64,000 bases of DNA from Synechococcus sp. PROS-7-1 (lineage in GTDB: Bacteria > Cyanobacteriota > Cyanobacteriia > PCC-6307 > Cyanobiaceae). Below, in pieces: positions 28,433-36,815 of this stretch. Every line of letters begins with the position of its first letter. Within the stretch, counting starts at the first letter, position 1. The DNA lies in NCBI RefSeq assembly GCF_014279795.1, contig NZ_CP047945.1, positions 62,001 through 126,000 on the forward strand. The letters run 5' to 3'. Below the pieces are notes generated by a model. It saw only the letters and a program-made list of their open reading frames with translations. It made no database searches and was not told the origin of the DNA. A program made the position numbers and the translations under genes.

Positions 28433-28540
28433 ATGCTTTCTGTGCGACAGGAGCAAGTTGTAGCGACCAAAAAATCATTAATATCAAGCTCTACGTTTCA
28501 GGAGTTGATCCATTTGGGAAAATCATGTAAACATATTTGA

Positions 28541-29173
28541 CCCACTATCACCTTGTTTTAAAATATAGAATTATTCACGATAGTAACAGCATTTCTTGTG
28601 GATACCTTGTCAAAAATAAAGATTCTTTTCGTATCGATAATTTTTGCTTGTTAACCCAGCAACAAAGTTTACATTTGAAGATAAATTCCAATTTGTTTAG
28701 TAAATTAATTACGTACAATACTGCTAAATTTTTGACATCAAGACGTCCTGGTAATCAAAAATTAATGTGAGTTATTAGTATCTAGGCTTGTTAGATCGCC
28801 TGCTAGCGTTAGTATTTATTGAATTAATTTGAAAATTGCCAGGAGTGCGAAAATACAATAGTATTTATTTATATTGTGATAATAATTGTTCTTAGAGTAT
28901 ACTTACTAGATGCTACTGCTATAGGAAAATAATTTTTTGACCAAGCCCTAATACTAAGGTAGCCCCGTGATTGTTATATTTGTATTCTATAAATACGGAG
29001 AGTTGGTCGAAGCATTAAAAGAACTTTAGCGATTCGAATGTTGCGCGCTAATGCCACTCAATATCCTCATACAAAAATTAGTCATCATATCTGTGATGTA
29101 TTAAGAATTTTACTAGTCAGGAGACATTTTGGATTGACATGCATTAGAATAAATACGTTTAGATTTTACAAAG
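28541..29173. other. AT-rich non-coding spacer at the start of island 2
   Basis: No gene is supported. The sequence is strongly AT-rich with short open stretches only (for example 28537-28770) that lack recognisable protein character. It probably holds the promoter of the gene starting at 29174 and the old junction between the uvrB fragment and the acquired DNA. No tRNA, repeat array or insertion-sequence end was seen. Confidence 0.55.
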
Positions 29174-31087
29174 ATGTCTGCCGATAAATTATCGATAATT
29201 ATTCAGGCTGGTGGGAAAGGAGCAAGATTGGGCCATAAAACGATCAATATTCCGAAATGCTTAGTTAATGTTGGGCATAAAACATTACTTTATCATAACC
29301 TTAGTGTTATAAATTCGGTTTTTGATGATCCCGAAATCTATATTATTGCTGATTATAAGAAAGATATTCTAAAGGCTTTCCTAGATTCTTATCCTAAATT
29401 CAATTTGCGTTTGCATGCTCCATCTGGTCGTGGCACAGCAAGTGGCATTAGCGAAATAGTGGCAGAAAATAATCTTGAAAAAGTTCTAATAATGTGGTGT
29501 GATTTGTATTTATGTGCCTCTTCCTTTGAAGAAATTGATATTTCTAACTCAATTGATACTATATGTCTTTCAAGAGATTTTACGTGTCGATGGTCTTATA
29601 TTAAAGGTCAGGGTCTTATTGAGCATCCAAGCAACGAGTACGGTGTTTGTGGAATATTTTATTTCTATGATGCTCTAACTACATTTGTCGATATGCCTTC
29701 TAGTGGAGAATTTTGTAAATATCTTGCAAAAAAAGAGAATTATAATCCTTTAGCGTGTTACGCGAAAGACTTAGCTGAAGTCGGAGATTTAAAAAGTTAC
29801 GAGAAGCTTTTCAGTCGGAACACATATTCTCGAGCTAGATTTTTCAACAGAATTGATTTTCTTGGGGAGCATGTAAGGAAACAGTGCATTGTAGAAGAAT
29901 ATCAAAATGTTCTCGATTCAGAAATTAATTGGTATAAACACTTCTCCGGACAATTAAGTTGTATACCAAGTATTTATAGTTTTGATCCATTGGTCATAGA
30001 AAAAATTGATGGGTTCCATCCGGATGATCTTGAGCCTTCAGAAGAAATCATTCGTTCGATTTTATCCAGCATAAAATTAGTGCACAAATTTGACTCTGTA
30101 CCTTCCAAGCAAGATGACATAATAAATGTATATCTCGAAAAAACTTTGCACCGCGTTCATAAAGTACAAAAACTACTCCCGATTGAGCCCACCAATATTT
30201 GTATTAATGGAAAGAACTACATAAATCCCCTATGTTCAAATAATTTAAGCGACTTTAGATCTATAATTTTATCTAGTTTTGCTAACCATTGCGATCAATT
30301 CGTTCCAATTCATGGGGATCCCACGTTCTCTAATACAATTATTACGAATGATCGTAATTGCTATTTTATAGACCCAAGAGGCAAGTTTGGTTCGTCTTTG
30401 GTTTATGGCGATAGTTATTACGATTATGCAAAAATATTATACTCCGTTGAGGGAGCCTATGATTTATTTAATAAGAATAATTATACTGTTTTTGTTACTT
30501 CTTCGGATGAATACACTCTCTATTTGCCACGTTCTGCCTATTCACAATATTCTGAATTAATTTATAATCAGGTCGATAGACCTGATATTTTAAGACTTTT
30601 GCACTCCCTTATTTGGATGAGTCTTGCCGGATATTTAGAAAATGACGTCAATGGAATAATCGGAGCTTTTCTTAAAGGAGTAATATTGTACAATGATTTT
30701 TTGAATACTTCTGTTAATTTAGTTTCTAGGTTGCCCAAGACTTGGTTTATAGATATTGACGGGGTTATTGTTAAGCATAATTCGCATTTAGAACTTGGAG
30801 ATTCTCAGCAATTTTTGAGTGGCGTGAAAGACTTTCTGAAGAATATAAATTCATGTGATACGTTAGTCATAACAACTGCAAGATCTGCGGAAGATTCTGT
30901 TTTAATTATGGACAAGATCAAAGCCATAGTTGACTGTAGAGTTGAACTTCTTTCCAATCTAGGTCACGGAGAAAGAATTTTAATTAATGATCGCAAGCCT
31001 AGCGGTTTAAAGACAGCTGTTGCTGTGAATGCAAAGAGAAACTCTGGTTTATCATATATCCAATTTTATGAATCTTCCTCAAAATAG
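29174..31087 (+). CDS. Three-domain fusion: nucleotidyltransferase, APH-like kinase, HAD phosphatase
   Basis: A 637-residue AT-rich gene. Domain 1 (about 1-225) is an NTP transferase with IIIQAGGKGARLG, PKCLVNVG and the metal-site strand VLIMWCDLYL. Domain 2 (about 230-500) is an aminoglycoside-phosphotransferase/choline-kinase-like fold; HGDPTFSNTI (His380, Asp382, Asn387) is the Brenner catalytic motif and CYFIDPRGKFG the metal site. Domain 3 (about 520-637) is HAD-like: WFIDIDGVI (motif I), VITTARS (II) and ILINDRKPSG (IV). Together they could dephosphorylate, phosphorylate and nucleotide-activate one alcohol or sugar, comparable in logic to LicA plus LicC of phosphocholine loci. The substrate is unknown. 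Confidence 0.82.
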   Translation: MSADKLSIIIQAGGKGARLGHKTINIPKCLVNVGHKTLLYHNLSVINSVFDDPEIYIIADYKKDILKAFLDSYPKFNLRLHAPSGRGTASGISEIVAENNLEKVLIMWCDLYLCASSFEEIDISNSIDTICLSRDFTCRWSYIKGQGLIEHPSNEYGVCGIFYFYDALTTFVDMPSSGEFCKYLAKKENYNPLACYAKDLAEVGDLKSYEKLFSRNTYSRARFFNRIDFLGEHVRKQCIVEEYQNVLDSEINWYKHFSGQLSCIPSIYSFDPLVIEKIDGFHPDDLEPSEEIIRSILSSIKLVHKFDSVPSKQDDIINVYLEKTLHRVHKVQKLLPIEPTNICINGKNYINPLCSNNLSDFRSIILSSFANHCDQFVPIHGDPTFSNTIITNDRNCYFIDPRGKFGSSLVYGDSYYDYAKILYSVEGAYDLFNKNNYTVFVTSSDEYTLYLPRSAYSQYSELIYNQVDRPDILRLLHSLIWMSLAGYLENDVNGIIGAFLKGVILYNDFLNTSVNLVSRLPKTWFIDIDGVIVKHNSHLELGDSQQFLSGVKDFLKNINSCDTLVITTARSAEDSVLIMDKIKAIVDCRVELLSNLGHGERILINDRKPSGLKTAVAVNAKRNSGLSYIQFYESSSK

Positions 31088-31091
31088 GCAA

Positions 31092-32180
31092 ATGAATTTT
31101 TTTAAAATCAAAACCCTTCAGTCAATTGATAAAATTGACTATTCTGAAAATGAAGTTGCTTACATTTTGCTCTTGTGTAGTGGTGGTGACACGTTTAATG
31201 CTTTACTTTGGTTAAATTACAAGCGTCCGACCATAAAATGGAAAATCATTGCTTGGAGGCGCCAAAAAGAAATTGTTGATCTTTTTATAAGTATCTCTTC
31301 GGACAATATATTTAAAGGGTCGTCGAGTGTACTTGAGCTTATATATATTGAGGATGTCATGGATGAAGTAGCTGTAACACGCTATCTTTGTCTTCATCAT
31401 CCGTTGCATAGATGGTATAGAGGATTAAGACCCTTCATTGATTGTCCTGGCTTCTATTGGGGCTGGAATAATCCATGTGCGTATCCTTACATATTTGGTG
31501 ACTCTAATAATGATTTTGCTTTGGAAAATTTTGCACAATCATGCCAGCTTAATGCTTTAGGATCTTCAATTTCTTTGCCCAAGCGTGTTTTGATAGCTAT
31601 ATATCCAGAGTCTAATCATCACCCTCAAAATATATGTAATATTTTTGATTTTTGGGATCCTATCATACAAGCGATTTATGGATTTTGCGCAAATTTGCAT
31701 GACAATTCTAACATAATTATTAGGATAAATAGTAATACCAATTCATATGGCTATCCAGGTGGTGGTAGTCATTTGAATCGTTTACATGCAAAGTGGTCTT
31801 TTTTAGCCTCTGACCTTAGACCATCAGTATTATATTCTTTTTCCCAGATGAATCAAAATATAATCACTTTAGGTTTTAGGTCTGGACTTCACGACTGGGC
31901 GAGAGTTCTTCCTCTTGCTTACCATATTATGTTGAGGCACTATGATTTGGATAGTAAAATTGACTCTTATACATCTGACTTTGGTCTAAACTCTATAGGT
32001 TGCAAAGGATTGTTCGAAACTATTTTCATGAATAACTCTGAGTTGCTTGACTCTAAAGGCCTCTCTAAATTAATTTGTTCTTTAATTTTTGGCGCCATTG
32101 ACAGGCCTTACTATTTTCAATCCTTAAATACTTGTTCAAATAATTTAAACCAATCAATGAATAAAATTACCCATAAATAA
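31092..32180 (+). CDS. Unrecognised island protein
   Basis: I do not recognise a family. The ATG at 31092 lies four bases after the previous stop and gives 362 residues; another ATG at 31068 would overlap. The protein is soluble-looking, rich in Asn, Ser and aromatic residues, with no signal peptide or membrane segment. Notable blocks are YILLLCSGGDTFNALLWL near the N-terminus, FYWGWNNPCAYPYIFGDSNN in the middle and ITLGFRSGLHDWARVLPLAYH late. Close spacing to the three-domain fusion implies a shared transcript and perhaps a shared pathway, for example transfer of the activated group. No catalytic residues can be assigned. Confidence 0.65.
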   Translation: MNFFKIKTLQSIDKIDYSENEVAYILLLCSGGDTFNALLWLNYKRPTIKWKIIAWRRQKEIVDLFISISSDNIFKGSSSVLELIYIEDVMDEVAVTRYLCLHHPLHRWYRGLRPFIDCPGFYWGWNNPCAYPYIFGDSNNDFALENFAQSCQLNALGSSISLPKRVLIAIYPESNHHPQNICNIFDFWDPIIQAIYGFCANLHDNSNIIIRINSNTNSYGYPGGGSHLNRLHAKWSFLASDLRPSVLYSFSQMNQNIITLGFRSGLHDWARVLPLAYHIMLRHYDLDSKIDSYTSDFGLNSIGCKGLFETIFMNNSELLDSKGLSKLICSLIFGAIDRPYYFQSLNTCSNNLNQSMNKITHK

Positions 32181-32844
32181 GTCTCATTATTATTATAAAT
32201 AATGTAACATTTATTCTGCGGCAGTGGGCGGCCTTATGGCTCAAACTGTGAGAAAGTTATTGATTTGCTATTGATTATATTTAATAGCCAGCTTCCTGAC
32301 TTTGTCAATATTATTAGAATCGAACTGATATTCGAAAATGTGAGTGATTCTCATGAATTTGAGTCAATAATTGGTGGCATTTGCCATCACTCAGCAAGCG
32401 CTACATTCTAAAAGTTTAAGATCTTCGGAAGATTCGTTGATTTTGATTATTTAGTTAGTGGAATCAAGTCCATCGGGGCATATATAAATGCGTTTTTATT
32501 AAAAATACCCGCGTCTTTCGCAGGCCTTTTTCTTGTGTTCGCTGTGGCAACATATATGCTAAAATAATCCAGTTTAGGGTTCTCTGCGTTAACTTTAATT
32601 TGCTTGATTCTGTAGAAAGTGTATTTGGCTGGTGCCAGGTCTGGTCGATATATGCCATAAAACTTGCTTGTGTCTGGCTTTAATTTTTTAATATTAATGT
32701 TAGTTTTGCCACATATTTATTGTTTGTTTCGCTGAATTAATTGCCTAAAAATTATTCATAATATAAGCATAATAATTTGTTTGTCTGATGCTCGTTTTTC
32801 CACTCTTTTCTGCGTGTTAGTATAGTGGTAATTTAACGAGCTAG
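32181..32844. other. AT-rich spacer with a possible gene remnant
   Basis: No intact gene is supported. A 66-codon open stretch from 32214 to 32411 has protein-like character (CGSGRPYGSNCEKVIDLL... DSHEFESIIGG) and could be the tail of a lost gene, since GSGRPY-type strings occur in nucleotide-sugar epimerases; this is weak. The rest is low-complexity AT-rich DNA that should hold the promoter of the operon starting at 32845. Confidence 0.45.
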
Positions 32845-33750
32845 ATGCAAATCCTTCTTTTAGACGAGATGTGGGGTCCAATTAGTATTCTACGCCAGAC
32901 AATAAATTGCTCTGGCTTGTCTTCGAGAGCTAAATTTAGTTCTAATTGTGATCAAGATTTTGGCTATGATTATATTCTTGTACAAGATGAAAAAAATATG
33001 TCTGCTGCCAGAAAATATCCGCAAGTAAAGCGCATTCATATATGTATGGAGAACCCTGATATCTGGTCACCATCCTTGAAATTTTTATCAAATATTGATT
33101 TCATATTTACGCCATTCCCGCAAGTGCTCGCAAATCTCCCGACCAAATGTAGAGTAATCCAGTCGTATCCTTGCGTTCCTTGGTTTTATGATATCGATTT
33201 TTCTACAAATGCTGGTTTAACTCATGTACCTCTCCATTCAACTAGTGAGCTGAGCCAGCTGATCACTTTCCCGATGCCTAAAAAAGATAAATTACTTTCA
33301 ATAATACTCAGCTCTAAAAATGGTGGGCTTGGTTACGGGTGGAGACTGCAATTTGCCAATGCATTAAAGAGTTATTTCGGAGATTTGATTGATATTTATG
33401 GATTTGGCCATAATCCTTTGGCCAATAAAAAAGATGCGATTGATCCATACTTGGCTACAATTGTTTTGGAAAATAGCTCTCACCCGTTTTATATTACTGA
33501 GAAGATTGCTGATGCTGTCTTGGGTTGGTCCATGCCAATTTATTGTGGTTCTGAATCAATCTCTAATTTGTTGCCTGGCTACAAATGGACACTTCAGTTC
33601 GGATCTGACATCGATGCGTGTTGTAGGCAGGTAAAGCAATATCTTCATCAGATTTTAGGTGATTCTACTGTCTTGCCTTCTATAAGGACCATTCTTTTGA
33701 ATCGTTTGAATCTTTTTGAAGAAATTCCTTTTCAATTGAGTAAAATTTAA
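32845..33750 (+). CDS. GT10-like fucosyltransferase family protein
   Basis: A 301-residue protein resembling bacterial alpha-1,3/1,4-fucosyltransferases. The best evidence is YITEKIADAVLGWSMPIYCGS (positions 216-236), matching the family donor-site motif YxTEKxxDAxxxxxxPIYxG, preceded by IVLENSS. The N-terminal half contains the acceptor-side part with FIFTPFPQVLANLP. The donor is presumably GDP-fucose, whose genes lie at 54-56 kb. The stop overlaps the start of the next gene (TAATG). AT-rich composition points to recent acquisition. Confidence 0.8.
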   Translation: MQILLLDEMWGPISILRQTINCSGLSSRAKFSSNCDQDFGYDYILVQDEKNMSAARKYPQVKRIHICMENPDIWSPSLKFLSNIDFIFTPFPQVLANLPTKCRVIQSYPCVPWFYDIDFSTNAGLTHVPLHSTSELSQLITFPMPKKDKLLSIILSSKNGGLGYGWRLQFANALKSYFGDLIDIYGFGHNPLANKKDAIDPYLATIVLENSSHPFYITEKIADAVLGWSMPIYCGSESISNLLPGYKWTLQFGSDIDACCRQVKQYLHQILGDSTVLPSIRTILLNRLNLFEEIPFQLSKI

Positions 33751-34940
33751 TGTCTAATCAATTGTTTCAGCGCTCACTTGATGTGAATACGCTTTGTGTA
33801 GATCCTTCTGTATCGCACGTTGCTTCGATCAACCTTGAGGATTGGGAATTTATCCATAAGTGCTACAAGTCTATTCCCCATATGCCTCTTGCCGAAAACT
33901 CGAAGAGCTATCTAAAAAATCATCTTTTTGCTAACACAAAATTAGAACTCTTAGAGATCCACAATCCTCGCATCTTGGTTTACAGATTCCCGAGTGGAGA
34001 GGTTCGCTCTTTTGTGACTACACAATCAGGTTTTTTGCTTGAGTCAAGTGAGCAATCACTTTGGGATCGTGCATTTTCTTTTATTAAAAGTAGCAAAAAT
34101 GCTATCTCCTTTAATTTGCCATCTGAATTGCCAAGCATATCGCCTAATTCGGCATTCTTTTACGCGAATCACTCGTTAAATTTTACACATTTTTTGCTTG
34201 ATTTTTGGTCGTTATTTGCGAAGCTCTCATCTTCGGGGTTGCCCCTCGAATCATTGCCGAGTGAAATCCCTATCTTCGAAGCTCCAGTCTCTTGGCAGAG
34301 TGAATACTTTGGTCTTATCAATCGTTTCCAGCCTCGATTCTTTCATGATCTTTTCCGACAATTCAACACCACGGCTTTTTGGTTTTGTCCGTCATCAATA
34401 ATCTTCCCTGTTTTTGAGAATAAGCCGCTTTCTTTGTTTCATGCCCGACATTACTTACATCACAATTGCTCTAAAGGTTTGTCTCAATCTCAGGCTACAC
34501 CTCTGAATGGACGAATTGTCTTATTAACTCGGAATGATGCTCGTCGCGCTCGTATCAAAAATCTTGCCGATATAGAAGATCTCGTGGTTTCCATGGGTGG
34601 TCATGTTGTTGATCCAGTTCAATATTCAGCTTCGGAAAGGCTTTCTCTTTTTTCGCGACCTAGCATTTTTCTCGCTGAGAGTAGTGGATGTACTAACTTT
34701 GCGTTATTTGCTAATAGTCAGTCGAGATTAATTTTTTTACTTGAACCTTCTGTTTTAAATTCGCGTGAATTTCTTGTTGGTGGCTGGCCTTACACCTTGG
34801 GCTTTTCAAGTGCTGTTGATTATGTTGTTGGCTCAAGCTTTGAGGCACTTAGAGGTTCACCTATAGGTGCAGCAGAGTTCTCTCCGCTACGCATCGAGCA
34901 ACTGATTGATGCTAATTTGGATGTTATTTCAAAAGAGTAA
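33750..34940 (+). CDS. GT61/DUF563-like glycosyltransferase
   Basis: A 396-residue protein. Features that suggest the GT61/DUF563 family are NHSLNFTHFLLDFW in the first half (the H-N/W acceptor-side block), then RIVLLTRNDARRARIKNLADIEDLVVSMGGHVVDP and RPSIFLAESSGCTNFALFANSQS, equivalent to the family's R-x-N and GA-x-x-N-x-x-F blocks. The match is moderate, and some positions differ from the typical HGA motif. It overlaps its upstream and downstream genes by one base each, so it is translated as part of a coupled operon with the GT10-like gene and rfbF. Confidence 0.65.
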   Translation: MSNQLFQRSLDVNTLCVDPSVSHVASINLEDWEFIHKCYKSIPHMPLAENSKSYLKNHLFANTKLELLEIHNPRILVYRFPSGEVRSFVTTQSGFLLESSEQSLWDRAFSFIKSSKNAISFNLPSELPSISPNSAFFYANHSLNFTHFLLDFWSLFAKLSSSGLPLESLPSEIPIFEAPVSWQSEYFGLINRFQPRFFHDLFRQFNTTAFWFCPSSIIFPVFENKPLSLFHARHYLHHNCSKGLSQSQATPLNGRIVLLTRNDARRARIKNLADIEDLVVSMGGHVVDPVQYSASERLSLFSRPSIFLAESSGCTNFALFANSQSRLIFLLEPSVLNSREFLVGGWPYTLGFSSAVDYVVGSSFEALRGSPIGAAEFSPLRIEQLIDANLDVISKE

Positions 34941-35710
34941 TGCGTGCTGTAATTTTAGCAGGTGGTCTGGGAACTCGCATCAGCGAAGAGACCCACCTTA
35001 AGCCCAAGCCCATGATTGAGATTGGTGGGAAGCCCATTCTATGGCATATCCTCAAAATTTTTAGTGCTTATGGAGTTAACGAATTTGTGATTTGCTGCGG
35101 CTATAAGGGCTATGTGATCAAAGAATACTTTGCCAATTACTTTTTGCATATGAGTGATGTCACGTTTGATATGAGCGCAAATACAATGGAGGTGCATCAA
35201 AAAAAAGCAGAACCTTGGAAGGTTACGTTGGTCGACACTGGTGAATCAACCATGACTGGTGGTCGTTTAAAGCGTGTGCGGGATTATCTGGGAAACGAGC
35301 CGTTTTGTTTTACCTACGGCGATGGGGTGGCTGATTTGAATATCAAAGCTCTCATTACTCATCACAAGGCCCATGGACGCCTCGCAACCGTTACGGCTGT
35401 TCAGCCGCCCGGACGTTACGGCGCATTGAATCTCACCGATCGTGCTGGCGTTAGCGGCTTTCAAGAAAAGCCTTTAGGAGATGGCGGTTGGGTCAGTGGT
35501 GGCTTCTTTGTGCTGGAACCCGATGTGATCGACCGCATTGATGGCGACACCACGATCTGGGAACAGGAACCGTTGCGCAGTCTTGCTGCCGATGGCGAGC
35601 TCAGCGCTTATCAGCACAATGGTTTCTGGCACCCCATGGATACGCTGCGGGACCGTGTGCTTCTGGAAGATCTCTGGGGTAAGGGCAAGGCTCCCTGGAA
35701 GGTTTGGTAA
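34940..35710 (+). CDS. rfbF: Glucose-1-phosphate cytidylyltransferase
   Basis: Forms CDP-glucose from CTP and glucose-1-phosphate, the entry to CDP-3,6-dideoxyhexoses. The 256-residue protein starts MRAVILAGGLGTRISEETHLKPKPMIEIG, has FCFTYGDGVADLN as the metal site, and TVTAVQPPGRYGAL and NGFWHPMDTLRDR, all diagnostic of RfbF. Composition rises from fairly AT-rich in the first 250 bases to GC-rich later, suggesting a recombination breakpoint or uneven amelioration inside the gene. Both ends overlap neighbours through TAATG. Confidence 0.96.
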   Translation: MRAVILAGGLGTRISEETHLKPKPMIEIGGKPILWHILKIFSAYGVNEFVICCGYKGYVIKEYFANYFLHMSDVTFDMSANTMEVHQKKAEPWKVTLVDTGESTMTGGRLKRVRDYLGNEPFCFTYGDGVADLNIKALITHHKAHGRLATVTAVQPPGRYGALNLTDRAGVSGFQEKPLGDGGWVSGGFFVLEPDVIDRIDGDTTIWEQEPLRSLAADGELSAYQHNGFWHPMDTLRDRVLLEDLWGKGKAPWKVW

Positions 35711-36807
35711 TGCTTGATCCTTCTTTCTGGAGTGGGCGGCGCGTACTGCTCACCGGCCATACAGGTTTCAAAGGCAGTTGGCTGCTGCTCTGGTTACAGG
35801 AGCTCGGGGCGCAGGTGTGGACCTTGGCTCTGGAGCCGGAACCAGCGCCAAACCTCTTCCGAGAGCTGGCCCGCGCGCGACTTCCAGGAAAGGCTTGGCA
35901 GCATCAGATCGGAGACCTGGCAGACCTTGAAGCTCTTAAGGCCCTGGTTTTAAAAGCACAGCCAGAGGTGGTGTTCCATCTGGCGGCCCAACCTTTGGTG
36001 CGCCGTAGTTATGAGGATCCCCTCGGCACTTGGTCAACCAACCTGATGGGCAGTTTGCATGTGCTCGAGGCGCTGAGGCCGTTGCAGCACCCATGCGCGG
36101 TGGTGATGGTCACCACCGACAAGGTCTATGAGAACCGGGAGTGGGTTTACGGATACCGAGAGGCTGATCACCTCGGTGGTCACGACCCCTACAGCGCCAG
36201 CAAAGCAGCAGCGGAAATCGCCATTTCCAGCTGGCGTTCCAGCTTTTGTGGCACAGGCCCGCATCAAACGGCGCATTTACGCATCGCTACCGCCAGGGCT
36301 GGCAATGTGATCGGTGGTGGTGACTGGGCCAGAGATCGCATTGTTCCTGATGCCATGCGCTCACTCACCGCTGGCGAACCGATCCCGGTTCGTAACCCCA
36401 AGGCCACACGGCCCTGGCAGCATGTGCTTGAGCCTCTGGCTGGATACCTACGGCTCGCCCAAGCTTTGCTAACTGAGGACAAACCGCCGTGTGAACCGTT
36501 CAATTTCGGCCCGACCCTCCAGAGCAACCGGTCTGTGAAGGAGTTGGTTGCCACGATCTTGGAGTGTTGGCCCGGTACATGGGTTGATCAGAGCGACCCG
36601 ACAGCCCCACATGAGGCCAGTCTCCTTCACTTGCAGATTGATAAGGCGCATCACAGGCTCGGCTGGCGGCCCCTCTGGGATTTCGGCATAACCGTGCGTC
36701 GCACTGCGCACTGGTACGTGGGGCAGAATGACGGCAAATCAGTAGTGGACTGTTGCCTTGCCGATCTGCAGGCGTACCAGGTTGCCCTTAAGGCACGTCA
36801 CTCCTAG
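35710..36807 (+). CDS. rfbG: CDP-glucose 4,6-dehydratase
   Basis: NAD-dependent SDR enzyme making CDP-4-keto-6-deoxyglucose. The 365-residue protein from the ATG at 35710 has the Rossmann motif LLTGHTGFKGSWLLLWL, VVFHLAAQPLVRRSYEDP, TTDKVYENREW (catalytic Thr and Asp-Lys variant of this family) and YSASKAAAEI as the YxxxK site, plus GNVIGGGDWARDRIVPD, typical of RfbG. It is GC-rich, unlike its AT-rich surroundings, and lies in the rfbF-rfbG-rfbH order known from Yersinia and Salmonella dideoxyhexose loci. Confidence 0.96.
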   Translation: MLDPSFWSGRRVLLTGHTGFKGSWLLLWLQELGAQVWTLALEPEPAPNLFRELARARLPGKAWQHQIGDLADLEALKALVLKAQPEVVFHLAAQPLVRRSYEDPLGTWSTNLMGSLHVLEALRPLQHPCAVVMVTTDKVYENREWVYGYREADHLGGHDPYSASKAAAEIAISSWRSSFCGTGPHQTAHLRIATARAGNVIGGGDWARDRIVPDAMRSLTAGEPIPVRNPKATRPWQHVLEPLAGYLRLAQALLTEDKPPCEPFNFGPTLQSNRSVKELVATILECWPGTWVDQSDPTAPHEASLLHLQIDKAHHRLGWRPLWDFGITVRRTAHWYVGQNDGKSVVDCCLADLQAYQVALKARHS

Positions 36808-36815
36808 GACGATTG

